DNA from: Tetradesmus obliquus
Lineage: Eukaryota; Chlorophyta; Chlorophyceae; Sphaeropleales; Scenedesmaceae
NCBI GenBank assembly: GCA_030272155.1
Contig: CP126200.1
Span: 4,092,001 to 4,156,000 of the forward strand
Length of the DNA stretch: 64,000 nt
Direction: 5' to 3'
This document shows positions 1 to 11,662 of this stretch, in pieces; position 1 is the stretch's first letter, and each line of letters starts with the position of its first letter. Both the position numbers and the translations under genes were made by a program. Below the pieces are notes generated by a model. That model made no database searches and was not told where the DNA came from. It saw only the letters and a program-made list of their open reading frames with translations.

Positions 1-2
1 TT

Positions 3-2375
3 AACAGAGCTCACGGCACAGTGCATAACGCGATTGGCTCGGCACTGGCTCGCTCGGACCCTAAAGTGGAGCAGAAGAGCAGGGAGGATCAGCTGCGAGC
101 GCTGACCATGCCAATGACCGCAGAGGATGTCGTACAACGAATAGACCTGGCGTTCAAAGACGGCGACTACTACAGGTGCGCTTCAAGGCACCGGTGCTGC
201 TGCTGCTGCTGCTCCTGATACAGTAAGGGTTGCCCAGTTTGTGGCTCTCACTGCTGTTGATAAGCAGCTTGATGCTGCACCTTCTGTGTTGGTGCCTACA
301 TACATGCTCAGCAGGTTCTGCAGCATCTAGTGCCTGCAGCTGCTGCGCTGCTCCCCTAAGCATGTGCACTCCTGCTGCTGCCTGCCCTCTCGCCTTTCGA
401 ACAAAACTGTAACAAATTTGAACAATTTGTAACAAATTGTAACACACCAGCAGGCTGCTGCAGCTGCCAGGCCCACAGCTCAACAGCCTCAGCAGAGCAG
501 AGTGGGCAGTGAGCAGCAGCGAGCTCAGCAAGGCGTACCGCAAGCTGTCCATCTTGGTACACCCTGACAAGGCTCCAGGGGAGGCGGCAAGGCAGGCGTT
601 CGAGCAGCTGAAGCAGGCCTACAACGAGCTCAGAGATCCTGAGAAGCTGGTGAGGGCAAAATTGGGGCTTAGGGGTCTGGATTTTAGGGTTTGGGAGTTA
701 TTTGTTTCAGGGCGTTTGAGCAGCTGAAGCAGGCCTACAACGAGCTCAGGGAACCTGAGAAGCTGGTGAGGGCAAGATTGGGGCTTAGGGGTCTGGGTTT
801 GAGGTTTTAGGGTTGTTTGTTTGAGGGCGTTCGAGCAGCTGAAGCAGGCCTACAACGCGCCCAGAGATCCTGAGAAGCTGGTGAGGGCAATCTTGGGGCT
901 TAGGGGTCTGGGTTTAGGGCTTGGGGGTTATTTGTTTGAGGGCCTTGGAGCAGCTGAAGCAGGCCTACAACGAGCTCAGGGACCCTGAGAAGCTGGTGAG
1001 GGCAAGATTGGGGCTGAGATGTCTGGGTTAGAGGGTTTGGGGGTTCTTTGTTTGAGGGCGTTCGAGCAGCTGAAGCAGGCCTACAACGCGCTCAGAGATC
1101 CAAAGAAGCTGGTGAGACATGTTTGGGGCTGAGGGTTCTGGGTTTAGGGCTGATTAGGTTACAGCTGAAGCAGGGCTGTAACAAACTTAGAGACCCTCAG
1201 AAGCTGGTGAGGGCATGTTTGGGGCTTAGGGTGCTGGGTTTAGGGGGCTGAACAGCCTACAGCTGAAGCAGGGCTACAACGAACTTAGAGACCCTGAGAA
1301 GCTGGTGAGGGCATGTTTGGGGCTTTAGGGTTCTGGGTTGAACGTTGAACGGCCTACAGCTGAAGCAGGGCTGTAGCAAGCAGAGAGACCCTTAGAAGCT
1401 GGTGAGGGCATGGTTGGGGCTTAGGGAGCTGGGTTTAGGGGGTTGACTTGCCTACAGCTGAAGCAGGCCTACAACAAAAAAACTCTACTATAACCTCCCT
1501 AACAAAAACACAAAACGTTATACTACAAAATTTCAAAACTGGCACTTTATTTTTTATATATATAGAAGATAAAGGGCTCAGGGGCCTTGAGAAGCTGGTG
1601 AGGGCATGCCCGGGTTGAGCGATAGGCCTGCAGATGCATCTGCATGAGTGTGTGATTGGCAGCCTTGCACAATGCAGGCTTGCACAGCATGGGATAGCCA
1701 AGGGAAGATGCAATGTGTTGACGCGTGTGTTCAACCGTATGCGGCACACTAGGCCATCTTGTTTGGCTGAGTGTGTAGTTGGCCTTGCGTGTAGTTGTTG
1801 CAGAGGATCCACCATCTACCCCGCAACAAGCAGCAACGTCTACAATGCGTTGTAAAGGGAGAGTTTTCATTTTACAACATGTAAGCAGGGCTGAAGCTGG
1901 CTCTGGCGCCGAAAGGCTGTATCCTACTAGGATCAAACGTTTACGACACGCTTGGGTGAAGCACCCCGCGTTATGCGTTGTGTGTTGCAGGCGGCAAGGC
2001 TGAGAGATGCGGAGCCAGCGCTGCTGAAAGCAGCAGAGCGCGCAGCAGCAGCAGCCAGCATGGCAGAGCGGGTTGAGATGAATGCAGCAGCAGAGGAGCG
2101 AAAGGCCAAGCTGCGGCAGGAAGAGGTGCGCACATGTGCATTGCTGCTGCCTCTGCTGCTGTGTTATGTTGTTTCAGCACACACATGTATATGCAGCAGT
2201 GCAACTGGGCTACCAGTCGGGTACATGTTGCATTTGTGGCTTTGTGGGTATGTCTGCAACATGACATGTTATTTGACATGTCATATGACATGTCACTGTG
2301 ATCACACAGCTGCTGCCACCTGCGTACGCGCACTGCTGCAACATCCCTGATGCTGCTGCGCCTGTTGCTGCCACA

Positions 2376-2412
<37 letters not shown>

Positions 2413-2735
2413 CTTCGCAGGCGCGCAGTTTCCATCAGGAGATTCATCAGCAGATGAAGAGGCGGCAAGCAGAAGCAGCAGCAAAGCAGCAGCGCGCACA
2501 ATCCAGCCGGTACAAACAGCAGCAGCAGCAGGGTAGCGGCAGCAGTGAAGAAGGGAAAGAGGATAGGCAGCGGGAGAAGCAGGCAGAAGGTCGGCGAAAG
2601 GGCGACAGGCAGCAGCAGCAGCAGGGGCGGCGGCAAGGGCGGCAGCAGCAGGCCGGCAGCAGCAGCAGCAGTGAGGACGAGGACTATACGCGCAGGCAGC
2701 TGAATAAGCGGCCGAAGAAGCCACGCTTCATGTGA
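3..2735 (+). CDS. J-domain (DnaJ/Hsp40) co-chaperone, 5' partial
   Basis: Seen: exons 3-175, 520-649, 1991-2125 and 2421-2735 join in phase (AG|C, then phase 0 twice) and end in TGA. Exon 2 carries J-domain helix II, the HPD tripeptide (LVHPDK) and a helix III ending QAYNELRDPEKL. Exons 3-4 encode a charged, Arg/Lys/Gln-rich tail with glutamine runs and a basic end (NKRPKKPRF). Known: the HPD loop stimulates Hsp70 ATPase. J-proteins with a short J-domain and a long basic coiled tail (DNAJC8-like) are often nuclear or splicing-associated. The exact subfamily is an inference. The frame is open to the left edge, so the true start lies outside. Intron 2 (650-1990) is abnormal: it holds eight more truncated copies of the end of exon 2. 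The gene converges on the IMPase gene downstream. Confidence 0.83.
598..1475 (+). repeat. Tandem array of J-domain exon tail plus 5' splice site
   Basis: The block containing GAGCAGCTGAAGCAGG and ending AGAAGCTG|GTGAGG recurs from about 602, 718, 833, 948, 1064, 1162, 1259, 1357 and 1454. Spacing is about 116 bp, then about 98 bp. The first copy is the real end of exon 2. Copies 2-5 keep the exon part well (ACAACGAGCTCAG or ACAACGCG); later copies decay. Copy 2 is preceded by TTTGTTTCAG, so it could be spliced as a 55-nt, frame-shifting mini-exon (711-765). The intron portion of each unit is rich in GGGTTTAGGG-like words. Confidence 0.9.
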
Positions 2736-4314
2736 GCAGGGTTCAGGGCTGGTGTTTGGGTGTTTTGAAACAAGCTGTGAGCCGCCATAGCCGTGGCTGC
2801 TCTCTGGAACTTCAGAGTCATGCACGGCAGCATTAAACAAAATGCACGGCAGCATGCTTAGTGTGTGCTGCTTGTGTGACGCACATGTGATTTGTGCAGT
2901 TAAGCATCCACCGTAGTCCTTGGGCCTCGATGGGTGTCTAAAGCCGTCCATTTACATGTAGCTGTCGAGCCCTCACTGCATGCTGGAGGCTATGCATATT
3001 ATGCTGTGTTGTTGCATGGACCACGCATGGCAATTGCTGTTTGGGATTGTGCGACTATGTGTGCGCAACCTACAGCAAGGCGTGTGACCTGATATGGTGT
3101 CCGACACCATATCAGGTCACACCTATTGCAGAGTCTGCAATAGGTCATCATTGCCGGGCATCGCGTTCTGCTGTAAGTGACCGCCTGCACAGCCTGTCAT
3201 TCGAGCTTCTTCTGGTTGCACCTTGATCATTAGGTACCTCACACTGTGCTGTTCACCTGGTTGCATAACAGCGCAGCTGCCAGCTGCAGCAGTGCTGCCA
3301 CTGAACAAGTGGATGTCCTCAACGAAACATGACATGTTACTATGTTATGACACTGAACAAACGGTACCATTGTCAGGTGCAGGTATGGGTTGTTACACGA
3401 GTGTTGGCACAGCAGTGACAGTGCCACCTTTGATCGCTGACAAGCAAGGGGACTGACGTTACTGCAAAATGCAGCAATGCGCTGAGTCAGCACACTGACG
3501 ATGCGACAAACATTCCAGCCGCTGGCATGTTTGGGGGCCCCAACCAGGTGAAATTTTAAAGCAACATGAACACCAAGCCACTGCTGGCCAAAAAGGAGCA
3601 TTGTGTCCTATACATAGCATGCGTTGGTGCATGCATATGCAGACACATGATGCGTTGCATTGACATGCTGGCTGTGCGCGGCATTGATGCTGTGCCCAGC
3701 AACACACAGTGACTGCACCGTGATGACTCCGGCAAAGGCGCCATTGACAATTTGGCCGATTCAGGACCAACACCCTGCCAACCCACCAGACAAGGCAGTC
3801 ATTCATTGCATGATGCCTTGAAGATCACGATGCAAGACAGCGTAGATCCTGATGCATCAAGCAAAGCCTGCGGGCAGGCGCAGCCTGTGTATGCCCCTCA
3901 AGCTGCACAGCACTCACACACTCAGCTACGTGAGTGCACATTGTGTTGCATTGTGCTTGTAATGTTTGCCTGCATGCAAGTTGTATCTCTTTAGACTCAA
4001 CCACCAGCTGCAACAGCTGGCCGAATCCCACGCGGCCTGCTCATCATTATGTTACCCATCAAGCCATAGCATCAAAGCCGTCAGCCCCGCGCCCCAATGG
4101 AGCGGTAACAAGAAAGAGCATCACACCATCAGGTTTGCACGTATTACGCACACCCCAAGCCTTTTCAAGACAGCTGCAATAGCTGGCCGAATCCCATGCG
4201 GCCTGCTGTATGCCTGCGGGTGCTGCACCCACAGGGCACCGCACTGCCACAGCCAGTGTAGGCCCTCCATCAGCCGCGTTCGCTTATTGACCTTCTGTGA
4301 TGTTCAGGCGCAGC

Positions 4315-4351
<37 letters not shown>

Positions 4352-4487
4352 GTTGCATTGCCCCCCATCGCCTGTTGCTCGGCAGGCTGCCGCGGCTGCT
4401 GCTGCTGCTGGTCAGTTATCTTGGCCGCTGCCGACTGCTGCTGCTGCTGGTGTACAGTGTCTTGCACGCCGTTGCCTGGCGCCCAGC

Positions 4488-4526
<39 letters not shown>

Positions 4527-4622
4527 TACAGTGTCTTGCACGCCGTTGCCTGGCGCCCAGCAGGCTGCTGCTGCTGGTGGTGGTAAGCTGTCTTAGCCTC
4601 TACCAGCTTCTGCTGCTGTTGG
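2736..4622. other. Convergent intergenic region with palindromes and a duplicated 35-mer
   Basis: No supported gene. It lies between the stop of the J-protein (+) and the stop of the IMPase (-). It holds two abutting perfect palindromes (3082-3145). A 35-nt segment beginning GCTGCAAYAGCTGGCCGAAT occurs at about 4009 and 4172. CTG-rich blocks (4317-4350, 4437-4460, 4490-4525) contain a duplicated unit with TGTACAGTGTCTTGCACGCC at about 4451 and 4525. Confidence 0.6.
3082..3145. repeat. Two abutting perfect palindromes
   Basis: Arms 3082-3101 and 3103-3122 are perfect 20-bp reverse complements around one base. Arms 3121-3132 and 3134-3145 are perfect 12-bp reverse complements around one base. 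The two palindromes overlap by two bases. They can form adjacent cruciforms or RNA hairpins. Confidence 0.95.
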
Positions 4623-6651
4623 TCAGCTGTCTTGACTGCTGCCAGCCACTGCTGCTGCTGCTGCTGGTGCTGGCGGCTCCTCGCTGCTGGTCTTGCAGCC
4701 CGCCAGCAGCTGCGCCACTGCAGGGCCCAGGTGGGCGTTGCTGGCCAGCACACGCCTGCACATCAGCCAGGAATACATCACCACAGGATGCGCGGCGCAC
4801 AAGGCTGAGTTGAAAATTCCGTGAAGTTCGCATCACTGTAACGTCACAGCGTGCGTTTATGCACAGCTGCTGCGGGAAGTGTGGCAGAGGGAAAGGGTGT
4901 CCAATGCACGCAGAAGCCGGCTGCCCGACATGTGCCAACAGCTGCGCCGTATAAATATAAATTAACATAATAGAATGCCAGCAGTTCAAGCAGCAGGCTG
5001 ACACACATAACAAACCCGCACCCCAACAGTGTGAGCTGGTATGCCAACAGCAGCCCACCTGCTAATTTTGTCCCAGTGATATTTGATTGCCAGCAGCACC
5101 GGGTGCAAGCAGCAGGCTGACACACAGACAAACCCACACCCCAACAGTGTGAGCCAGTATACCTGCTCATGACGTCCCAGTGACTGTTAAGTGCCAGCAG
5201 CAGGCTGCACACATAACAAACCCACACAGCAACAGTGCCACCTGGCTATGCCACCAGCGGCCCACGTGCTCATGACGTCCCAGTGAGTCTTAAAGGCCAG
5301 CAGCACCGGGTGCGAGCAGCAGGCTGGCACACATAACAACAAACCCACACAGCAACAGTGTGAGCTGGCATGTCCCTCACCTGCTCATGACGTCCCAGGC
5401 CCCCCCTGCAGGGTCCAGCACCTGGCCCCCTGCCTCCCTCAGGATGCACACACCTGCAGCGGCAGCAGCAGCAGCAGCCACAACAACATCTCACCCTGGC
5501 CAACATAAACATGCTGAGAGATGACGCATGTTTGTGGGCGAGGACAAGCAGGAGCAGCAGCTTCCAATTTGAGTACTTTTTCTTTTTGTACTCTTCAACT
5601 TTAATCCAACGCGCTAGCAGCGCCACAGCCCAGGCGGCCAGCAGCAGCATGCTACCGATGCCTGGCAGATGCGCAGGTGCGTTCCTAGGTCCTGCTGCTG
5701 CTGTTGCTGCAGCAGGCTGCAGGCCCTGCTGTCGCCACATGATACACCCACCTGCAGCTACATCCCAGCAGCCACCCACCCTGGCCAACATAAACAGGCT
5801 GGTGAATGACGCATGTTTGTAGCCGAGGATGTGCAGAACAGCAGCTTCAATGCACTAGCCACGCCAGCTACCACAGCAATGCACTTTTCGTGCAAGCTGT
5901 CAGTTGTTGGCTGTCGGCTGGCAGCACCCACCTGCAGCCACATCCCAGCAGCCGCCACCCACCTGCAAAGAGGCTTGTTACAGGGGAGGGCAAGCCAACA
6001 CCCAAAAGTGTAAATCTCGCCCTACTTGGGTCGCTGGCAACAATTTGCTTGTTTGTGGTTGTTTAATGCTGGTGTATTGCTTGTTGCTTGTTTGCTTGTT
6101 TGTTTGCTTGTTTACACCCACCCGCAGCCACGTCCCAGCAGCCGCCAAAGCCGACCTCATAAAAGGCGTCCAGCCTGCCGCACGCCACACCCACCAGGTT
6201 GATTGCACAGGAGCCGCAGCAGCGCACACTGCAGCCGCCAACGATGAGTGGCAGCAGCAGCAGCAGCAGCGGCAGCAGCAGCAGCAGCAGCAGTAGAAGC
6301 CCGATGTCAGGTGCCTTTCCAGCCATGCAAAGAGAGTGCTGGCCAACAGCCTGACGACTGCAGCAGCACAAGGCAGGAGATGTGGCGGCCCTCCTCGGCA
6401 AGTTGCGACGCCACTAGACACATGTCAATGTCATGTCATATGTCACATGTCGCATGTCATGTCACATGTCACATGTCATGTGCACAGCATGCACCACGCT
6501 GATGCACGTGATTCACACGCGCAACACTCACACATGCAGCGCACCAGACTTGGTGGTTAGCTGCTGGGGCTGCTGGTCTAGGTGTGTACTGGACAATGCT
6601 TAGGAAGCTTGCTTGGCTTCCAGCTGCTGTGGCACACGGCTCCTCCTCCTC

Positions 6652-6718
<67 letters not shown>

Positions 6719-7098
6719 GTGCTGCCAACCGCACCTGCGCATGTTTGCTGTGAGCGTCTGAATCCTGTCAAACACTGCCGCGACAGTCTCTGGCGACCGC
6801 ATGGTGCCCACTTCAGTTGCAAACAGCGCTGCCCTGAGGTCTGCGCAGCAGCAGCAGCAGCAGCAGCAGCAGCGGCAGCAGCAGCAGGGACTGTTGGGTG
6901 CCAGCAGATAAGGCTTGATTTGAGGTGTCAACTTGTTGAACACGACAGGCTCGGCCCATCTATCTCCTGCAGCATCAGCCAGCAGCAGGGCATGGCCTCC
7001 ACTGCCCACCCAATGCAAGCAGCAGATGTCCCCAGGCGCAGATGGTCTCTTGTGAAAGGACTTGCACTGCACTGACTGGGCCTGACGCTGCATGTTGC

Positions 7099-7134
<36 letters not shown>

Positions 7135-8194
7135 CATGTGCATTGTTCACTCCTACAAGGCACACCTCCGGCTCCAAGTGCCCCAACATCCACTGCTGCT
7201 GCTGCTGCTCCTGCTGCTGGTGGCTGCTGCTGCTGCTGCTGCTGCTGACTAGTGCCTCGATCACTCCTTGAGACACACCTCCGGCTCCAAGTGCACAACA
7301 TCCACTGCTGCTGCTGCTGGTGCTGCTGCTGCTGCTGCTGCTGCGCACTTGCCTTGTGTGCTTGAGACCTGCATGGGCTGGTCGTTCAGTGTTGCCCCCA
7401 GGCCGTGCGCTGCTGCAGCCAGCTCTCCTAGCATGGGGTTGTACACCACACCCACAACTGGCTGCCTCTTTACTGACAGGCCTATGCTGACGCAGGTGAA
7501 GGGGTAGCTGTGCACAAAGTTGGTGGTGCCATCTAGCGGGTCCACCTGCAGCAGCAGCAGCAGCAGCAGAGTGTGCGCTTGCAGGAAGTGCATATACATG
7601 ATGAGGCAATGGGTTGAGAAGGTGTTGGCGGGCAACTAAGCCTGCTGTGCCCGGGGGCAGGCGAAGCAGCAGCGGGCCCGGAGCTGCGTGTTTGGGCCTG
7701 AGACAAATGCAGCACATCATTGGCAGAGCACGTTCGCTGCACTTCTACAAGCATTTGTTTGCAGGATTACTCTCATGGTGATCACTGCAGCGTACTGCAC
7801 TGGTGGAGGGTTGGCTCCTGAGCCAGTGCTGCAGCATGCTGCCCAGCTGCAGACAGTACAGCATGGAGGGCTGTACAGTCTCAGGTTAAGCTGCTGCAGC
7901 AGCACACATTGGCGCAGCACTCACCATCCACGTTGGCGCATCTGTCAGCTCTACCTGTCCGCCGTTCGCAGCTGCAGATTCCTCGCCGATGAACTTGTGC
8001 TTTGGAAAGTGCTGCTGCAGCATGGACTGGATAACCTCTTCGCAACGCTTGTCCGTCTCCGTGACAAGATCTACGTGCGAAGACTTTTGCTGAATGCCCA
8101 GCTGACCCGAGCCAAAATTTTGCTTGATGATTGCTCCTGCTGCCAAGGCAGCCTCACGAGCCACGCGCAGGCACTGCTGCAAGTCAACTTCCAT
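4623..8194 (-). CDS. Inositol monophosphatase family enzyme
   Basis: Six exons on the minus strand: 8194-7925, 7545-7353, 6840-6735, 6228-6122, 5453-5381 and 4755-4623. All phases agree and give 293 aa, a normal length for the family. Metal and active-site motifs are intact: VTETDK (residues 44-49), GEES with Glu71, DPLDGTTN with Asp92 and Asp95, and WDVAAG with Asp222, followed by the C-terminal [18 protein letters not shown] block. Known: Mg2+-dependent phosphatases of this family hydrolyse myo-inositol-1-phosphate and sometimes L-galactose-1-phosphate or histidinol-phosphate; substrate cannot be fixed from sequence. Start: the ATG at 8194 opens exon 1, and no targeting peptide is seen. Intron 2 uses a GC donor (CACAAG|GCAAGT, 7353/7352). 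Introns hold long CAG/CTG tracts and two arrays of duplicated exon tails. Confidence 0.95.
5055..5400 (-). repeat. Array of IMPase exon-5 tail plus donor
   Basis: The sense-strand end of exon 5 (CTGGGACGTCATGAGCAG|GTGAGG, donor at 5380) recurs in the following intron at about 5263-5283 and 5161-5180. A degenerate copy lies at about 5055-5077. Each copy carries about 90 bp of intron containing GTGTGGGTTTGT and GCCAGCAGCA. Confidence 0.85.
5744..6152 (-). repeat. Array of IMPase exon-4 tail plus donor
   Basis: The sense-strand exon-4 end, GGCTGCTGGGACGTGGCTG followed by GTGGGTG (donor 6121), recurs at about 5928-5960 and 5745-5780, each time followed by GTGGGTG. The copy near 5930 is preceded by TTTGCAG, so it could act as a 31-nt mini-exon. 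Confidence 0.85.
6650..7345. repeat. CTG/CAG microsatellite tracts in IMPase introns
   Basis: Plus-strand CTG runs lie at about 6656-6716 (near-pure), 7100-7131, 7192-7250 and 7306-7345. A CAG run (6846-6890) gives a sense-strand CTG tract directly before the exon-3 acceptor (6841). Intron 2 also holds a duplicated unit around ACACCTCCGGCTCCAAGTGC at about 7162 and 7274. Confidence 0.9.
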
Positions 8195-8417
8195 GGTGAG
8201 AATCTAGCAGTATACAAGATATATCAGGATGTCCTTTTAAAGCCTTACAGCTCCCTGGTGTAGGGCAAGCGCGTGGGGCAAGTGCGTACAAGGTGCTGAT
8301 ACTGTCTGCACACACCGCGATAACCACCCATGCGAAAACAAGAAGCCGGGCCCAGATTGACAAGCTTAATGCCCAGTTACGAAACAAAGATTGGGGCTCT
8401 TCAAAAATTCTGCCAGA

Positions 8418-8615
8418 CGCAGAGTTGATGTCCTGCAGAAATAGCAGGGTACTTCACAAAGAACCCTACTTGCATCACTCCTGTCGCAGAGTTGATGTCC
8501 TGCAGAAATAGCAGGGTACTTCACAAAGAACCTTGCATCACTCCTGACGCAGAGTTGATGTCCTGCAGAAATAGCAGGGTACTTCACAAAGAACCCTACT
8601 TGCATCAACTCCCTG
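8418..8615. repeat. Three tandem copies of a 63-67 bp unit upstream of the IMPase start
   Basis: The unit beginning CGCAGAGTTGATGTCCTGCA and continuing through GGGTACTTCACAAAGAACC starts at about 8418, 8485 and 8548. It lies 220-420 bp upstream of the IMPase ATG. The middle copy lacks a few bases (CCCTACTTG versus CTTG). Confidence 0.95.
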
Positions 8616-8805
8616 AACGCCCCCACCCCCTGAGTCCCTAATCGTTCTCAGGTGCGTCTGGGTGCTCTGAAACTGGTGTCATCTGAATTGGCTTGTAGAA
8701 AGCCAACCTTTCTTGACATGTGCAGTAGTGTCAATGCCAGCTGCAGACCTGTCATCAAAAAGAGAGGTGAGAGGTCAAAGGGTTACACCCCAGTAGCGCC
8801 TGGCC

Positions 8806-8935
8806 CCACCGAGCACATGCATGTGATGCACCCCACCGAGCATATGCATGTGATGCACCCCACCGAGCACATGCATGTGATGCACCCCACCATGTGATGC
8901 ACCCCACCATGTGATGCACCCCACCATGCAGACCC
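8806..8935. repeat. Nested minisatellite (27-bp unit, then 17-bp unit)
   Basis: Three units of CACCCCACCGAGCACATGCA plus TGTGATG are followed by three shorter units CACCCCACCATGTGATG. The short unit is a deletion form of the long one. Confidence 0.95.
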
Positions 8936-8936
8936 A

Positions 8937-9105
8937 CTATGGTCACCGAGATGTCCAGCTGCATGTCCAGGCATGTCCAGTTGCATGGTGTGCAACTGGA
9001 CATGCCATGTGGCATGTCCAGTGTGAGACTGGACATGGCCATGTCCAGCATGCTGCTGGACATCGAGTAGGTGACTGGACACGATACTGGACACGGCAAT
9101 TGGAC
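8937..9105 (+). repeat. CTGGACA/TGTCCAG-box element, copy 1
   Basis: About a dozen TGTCCAG or CTGGACA words in both orientations, so the whole segment can fold on itself. Its first 44 bases (8937-8980) are the exact reverse complement of 11618-11661. Non-coding; probably a dispersed palindromic or MITE-like repeat, but no target-site duplication was identified. Confidence 0.85.
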
Positions 9106-11532
9106 TTTCATAAACTGCCTATTACCGTTATATCAAACGTATTTGATGCAGTAAACAAGTGTTCGCGGCAGGACAGCAATGTCGAGGTGCTTGGGTTGGC
9201 GCCCTCGACCCCCTGTACCAAGTCACTGCAGCTGCAACTGCCAAGTGGGCAAGTGACCCATGGGCTGTAACACAATCAGCATGTAGCTGCTGCAATACAA
9301 ACAGAATCTGGCAGCTGCTGCAATCACAACAACATCAACAGCACGCAGCTGCTGCATGACAGCAAAGGCACCCAGCTGCTGCAATCACAACATAAGCAGT
9401 GAGGACACCACGCGGAACAGCTGCCAAGAACTGCATTGACAAGATTGCGTCTCTACCACTTGTACAGATGATGCCTATGCCAACTGCATTCACTGTGCAT
9501 CCTGTTGCAGGCAGCGCCAGCACAGCAATGCACCAGCTGCCACTACCGCTGCATGCCACCATCTGCCAACGAAAACATACAAGTTCCAGCAGCTGCTGAT
9601 CGCGCACTGGTGTCTGCGTAGCCGGCATCAACTGCGAGTTGGCATGCTGCCACTGCCTGCATTGATCACAAGTGTAGCGGTTGTTTCAAAGAACACCCCT
9701 GCAGCAGTGCAGCAGAAACAGAGCAGCTGCACTTACATTTGCATGCTGCAGCGTAGGATGTGGCACTTGTTGAGGTTGGCGTTATCTCAATCAAGGTCTG
9801 GGCCAACCGGCGTTTGCGCGTTGATTGGCGCCCGCCATGCACCACTACATGCAGCACTACAGAGCAGCAGCATCTGCGCCAACATAATCGCTGCCACTGA
9901 ATCGCACATATTAGGCAGACTGCTTGCAATGCCACACCGCTCAAGCTCACCAGGAAGTGCATCAGCCATGCCACGCTGCCGGAAAGTCGGCCCCTGTGTC
10001 TCTATAGGGAAGGTCTGCGCACCAACAGAGGTCTCATGTCTACATCACAATGGTGGTCTCCAAGCAGGCTGTCTGCTGCTGCATTAAATACAGTGGCGCC
10101 ATGCTGACTGCAATCAAGTAGGACCCATGCACGCAGGAAGTACAAGCTGGATGGGTGGCGCGCACACCACATGGAGGGCATTGCGAGCAAGTATGGTGTG
10201 TGTGAAATGCGTCGCAAGCACGTTCCACATTATGCAACTGCTGGCCTGCTGGCCATGCTGTCTGCTGCGTGCGCATGTTCATGCACGCGTTGCCAAGAAT
10301 GATCATGACAAGCCCTGCAGCAAGCGGCATGCTCTTGATTGGGAGAGCTGTCACTTCACAGCAGCAGCAGCAGTAGCAGCAGCTGTAACCTGCTACCTGT
10401 TAGGTTCTAACGTTTTCGTTATTCTGACCTACCTGTGATTCTGGGAGACGGGCAGCTGACAGGAGCCTGCACCCAGCAGCAGCAGCAACGCAGGTGACAC
10501 ACAACTGCACCTGTGGACAACCTGCATGCACCCAGCCTCTACAGCTGACATAGCACGGCTGATGCTGCTGTACCTGAAACTGATCTTGATCTGGTGATGG
10601 TGTGATCATTCCTGCGACAGTACTGCTGCACTGCTGCAACTGTAGCTGCTGCTGCTGCTGCTGCTGCTGTGAGCTGGGCGCCCTAGCAGCTGCAGGGCTG
10701 GGTGCTGTCGCTTCAGCCGCTGCTGATCTGGGTAAGAGTCGCTCACCATGTCATCAAAGTATCAAGATAAGCAGTAGCAGCTCCATGCGCTTGCTACAGC
10801 ATTGAAATCCTGCAGGATCAACCTTGCAGCTGCATAGTGCTTCAAGGACTGCTGCTGCTCAATGAGCAGGCGTCTGCAGCCTCACAAACGCCCAATAACC
10901 GCATTGATCTGTTGTCATTCATTAACGCTTTCAGCGATGGTCTCTGCCAGTGGACACGAGCTTGCAGTCTGTTTCAGCCCCGTGCACCATATGCAACGCA
11001 GCAGCAGTGCGCGACACAGGTGCGATCGCTGTAATGCTTCAGCATTAATCATATTGATCATCATTGGCAGCTGTTTGCTTACCAGTAGACGAACAGTTCA
11101 CGAGCGTATGCCATCTGACCATTTTGTATTTTAAAAAGTGACACACCTTGCAGCAGCGCGCAATGGGGCTGTACGGGCCACTAAACTTACCGTAATAGAA
11201 CTAAACGATGTGTTTGGAAAGGCTGCTGCTTCGGTAGCGGGAGAAAGTCGTGCAATGCTGTAGTGACATGCTGATCATCGCCTTGAGGCGCTGTCGTGCC
11301 ATAAGACACCATAAATGCTGCTTTATATGATGATTTTGTGCTCTATCGCACGCTTAAGCGTGAATATCAAGCCGGTGTTGACGTGATATCGACAAACCCT
11401 ACAGCAAGCCCATGGGCTGGCCAGCTGACGTGCTGGCTGTTCAGCGACACAGTATAAGCGTCATACATGCAACAACACCTACTTGCGGCGTTTCAGCCGG
11501 GTATCGTGCCGTACAACGCATCAGCAGCAGCA

Positions 11533-11662
11533 CATGTCCAGTTGCAGGCAGACTGCCAGTCCAGTGGACCTGCAACTGGACATGCAAACCCACCAACTGG
11601 ACACGATTTGGTGCCACTGGACATGCCTGGACATGCAGCTGGACATCTCGGTGACCATAGTG
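11533..11662 (-). repeat. CTGGACA/TGTCCAG-box element, copy 2 (inverted)
   Basis: Second copy in opposite orientation about 2.5 kb away. It shares a perfect 44-bp segment with copy 1 and then diverges, keeping only the repeated CTGGACA words. Confidence 0.85.

Noticed and set aside
660..1450. GGGTTTAGGG-like words resembling plant/algal telomere repeats in the J-protein intron
   Set aside because: They are interspersed and belong to the intron part of the duplicated exon-tail units; no pure TTTAGGG tandem run is present. The CCCTAAA words near 44237-44255 are likewise isolated.
3082..3145. Possible CRISPR array or attachment site
   Set aside because: No regularly spaced direct repeats with unique spacers; the palindromes differ from each other, and the setting is a eukaryotic nuclear genome.
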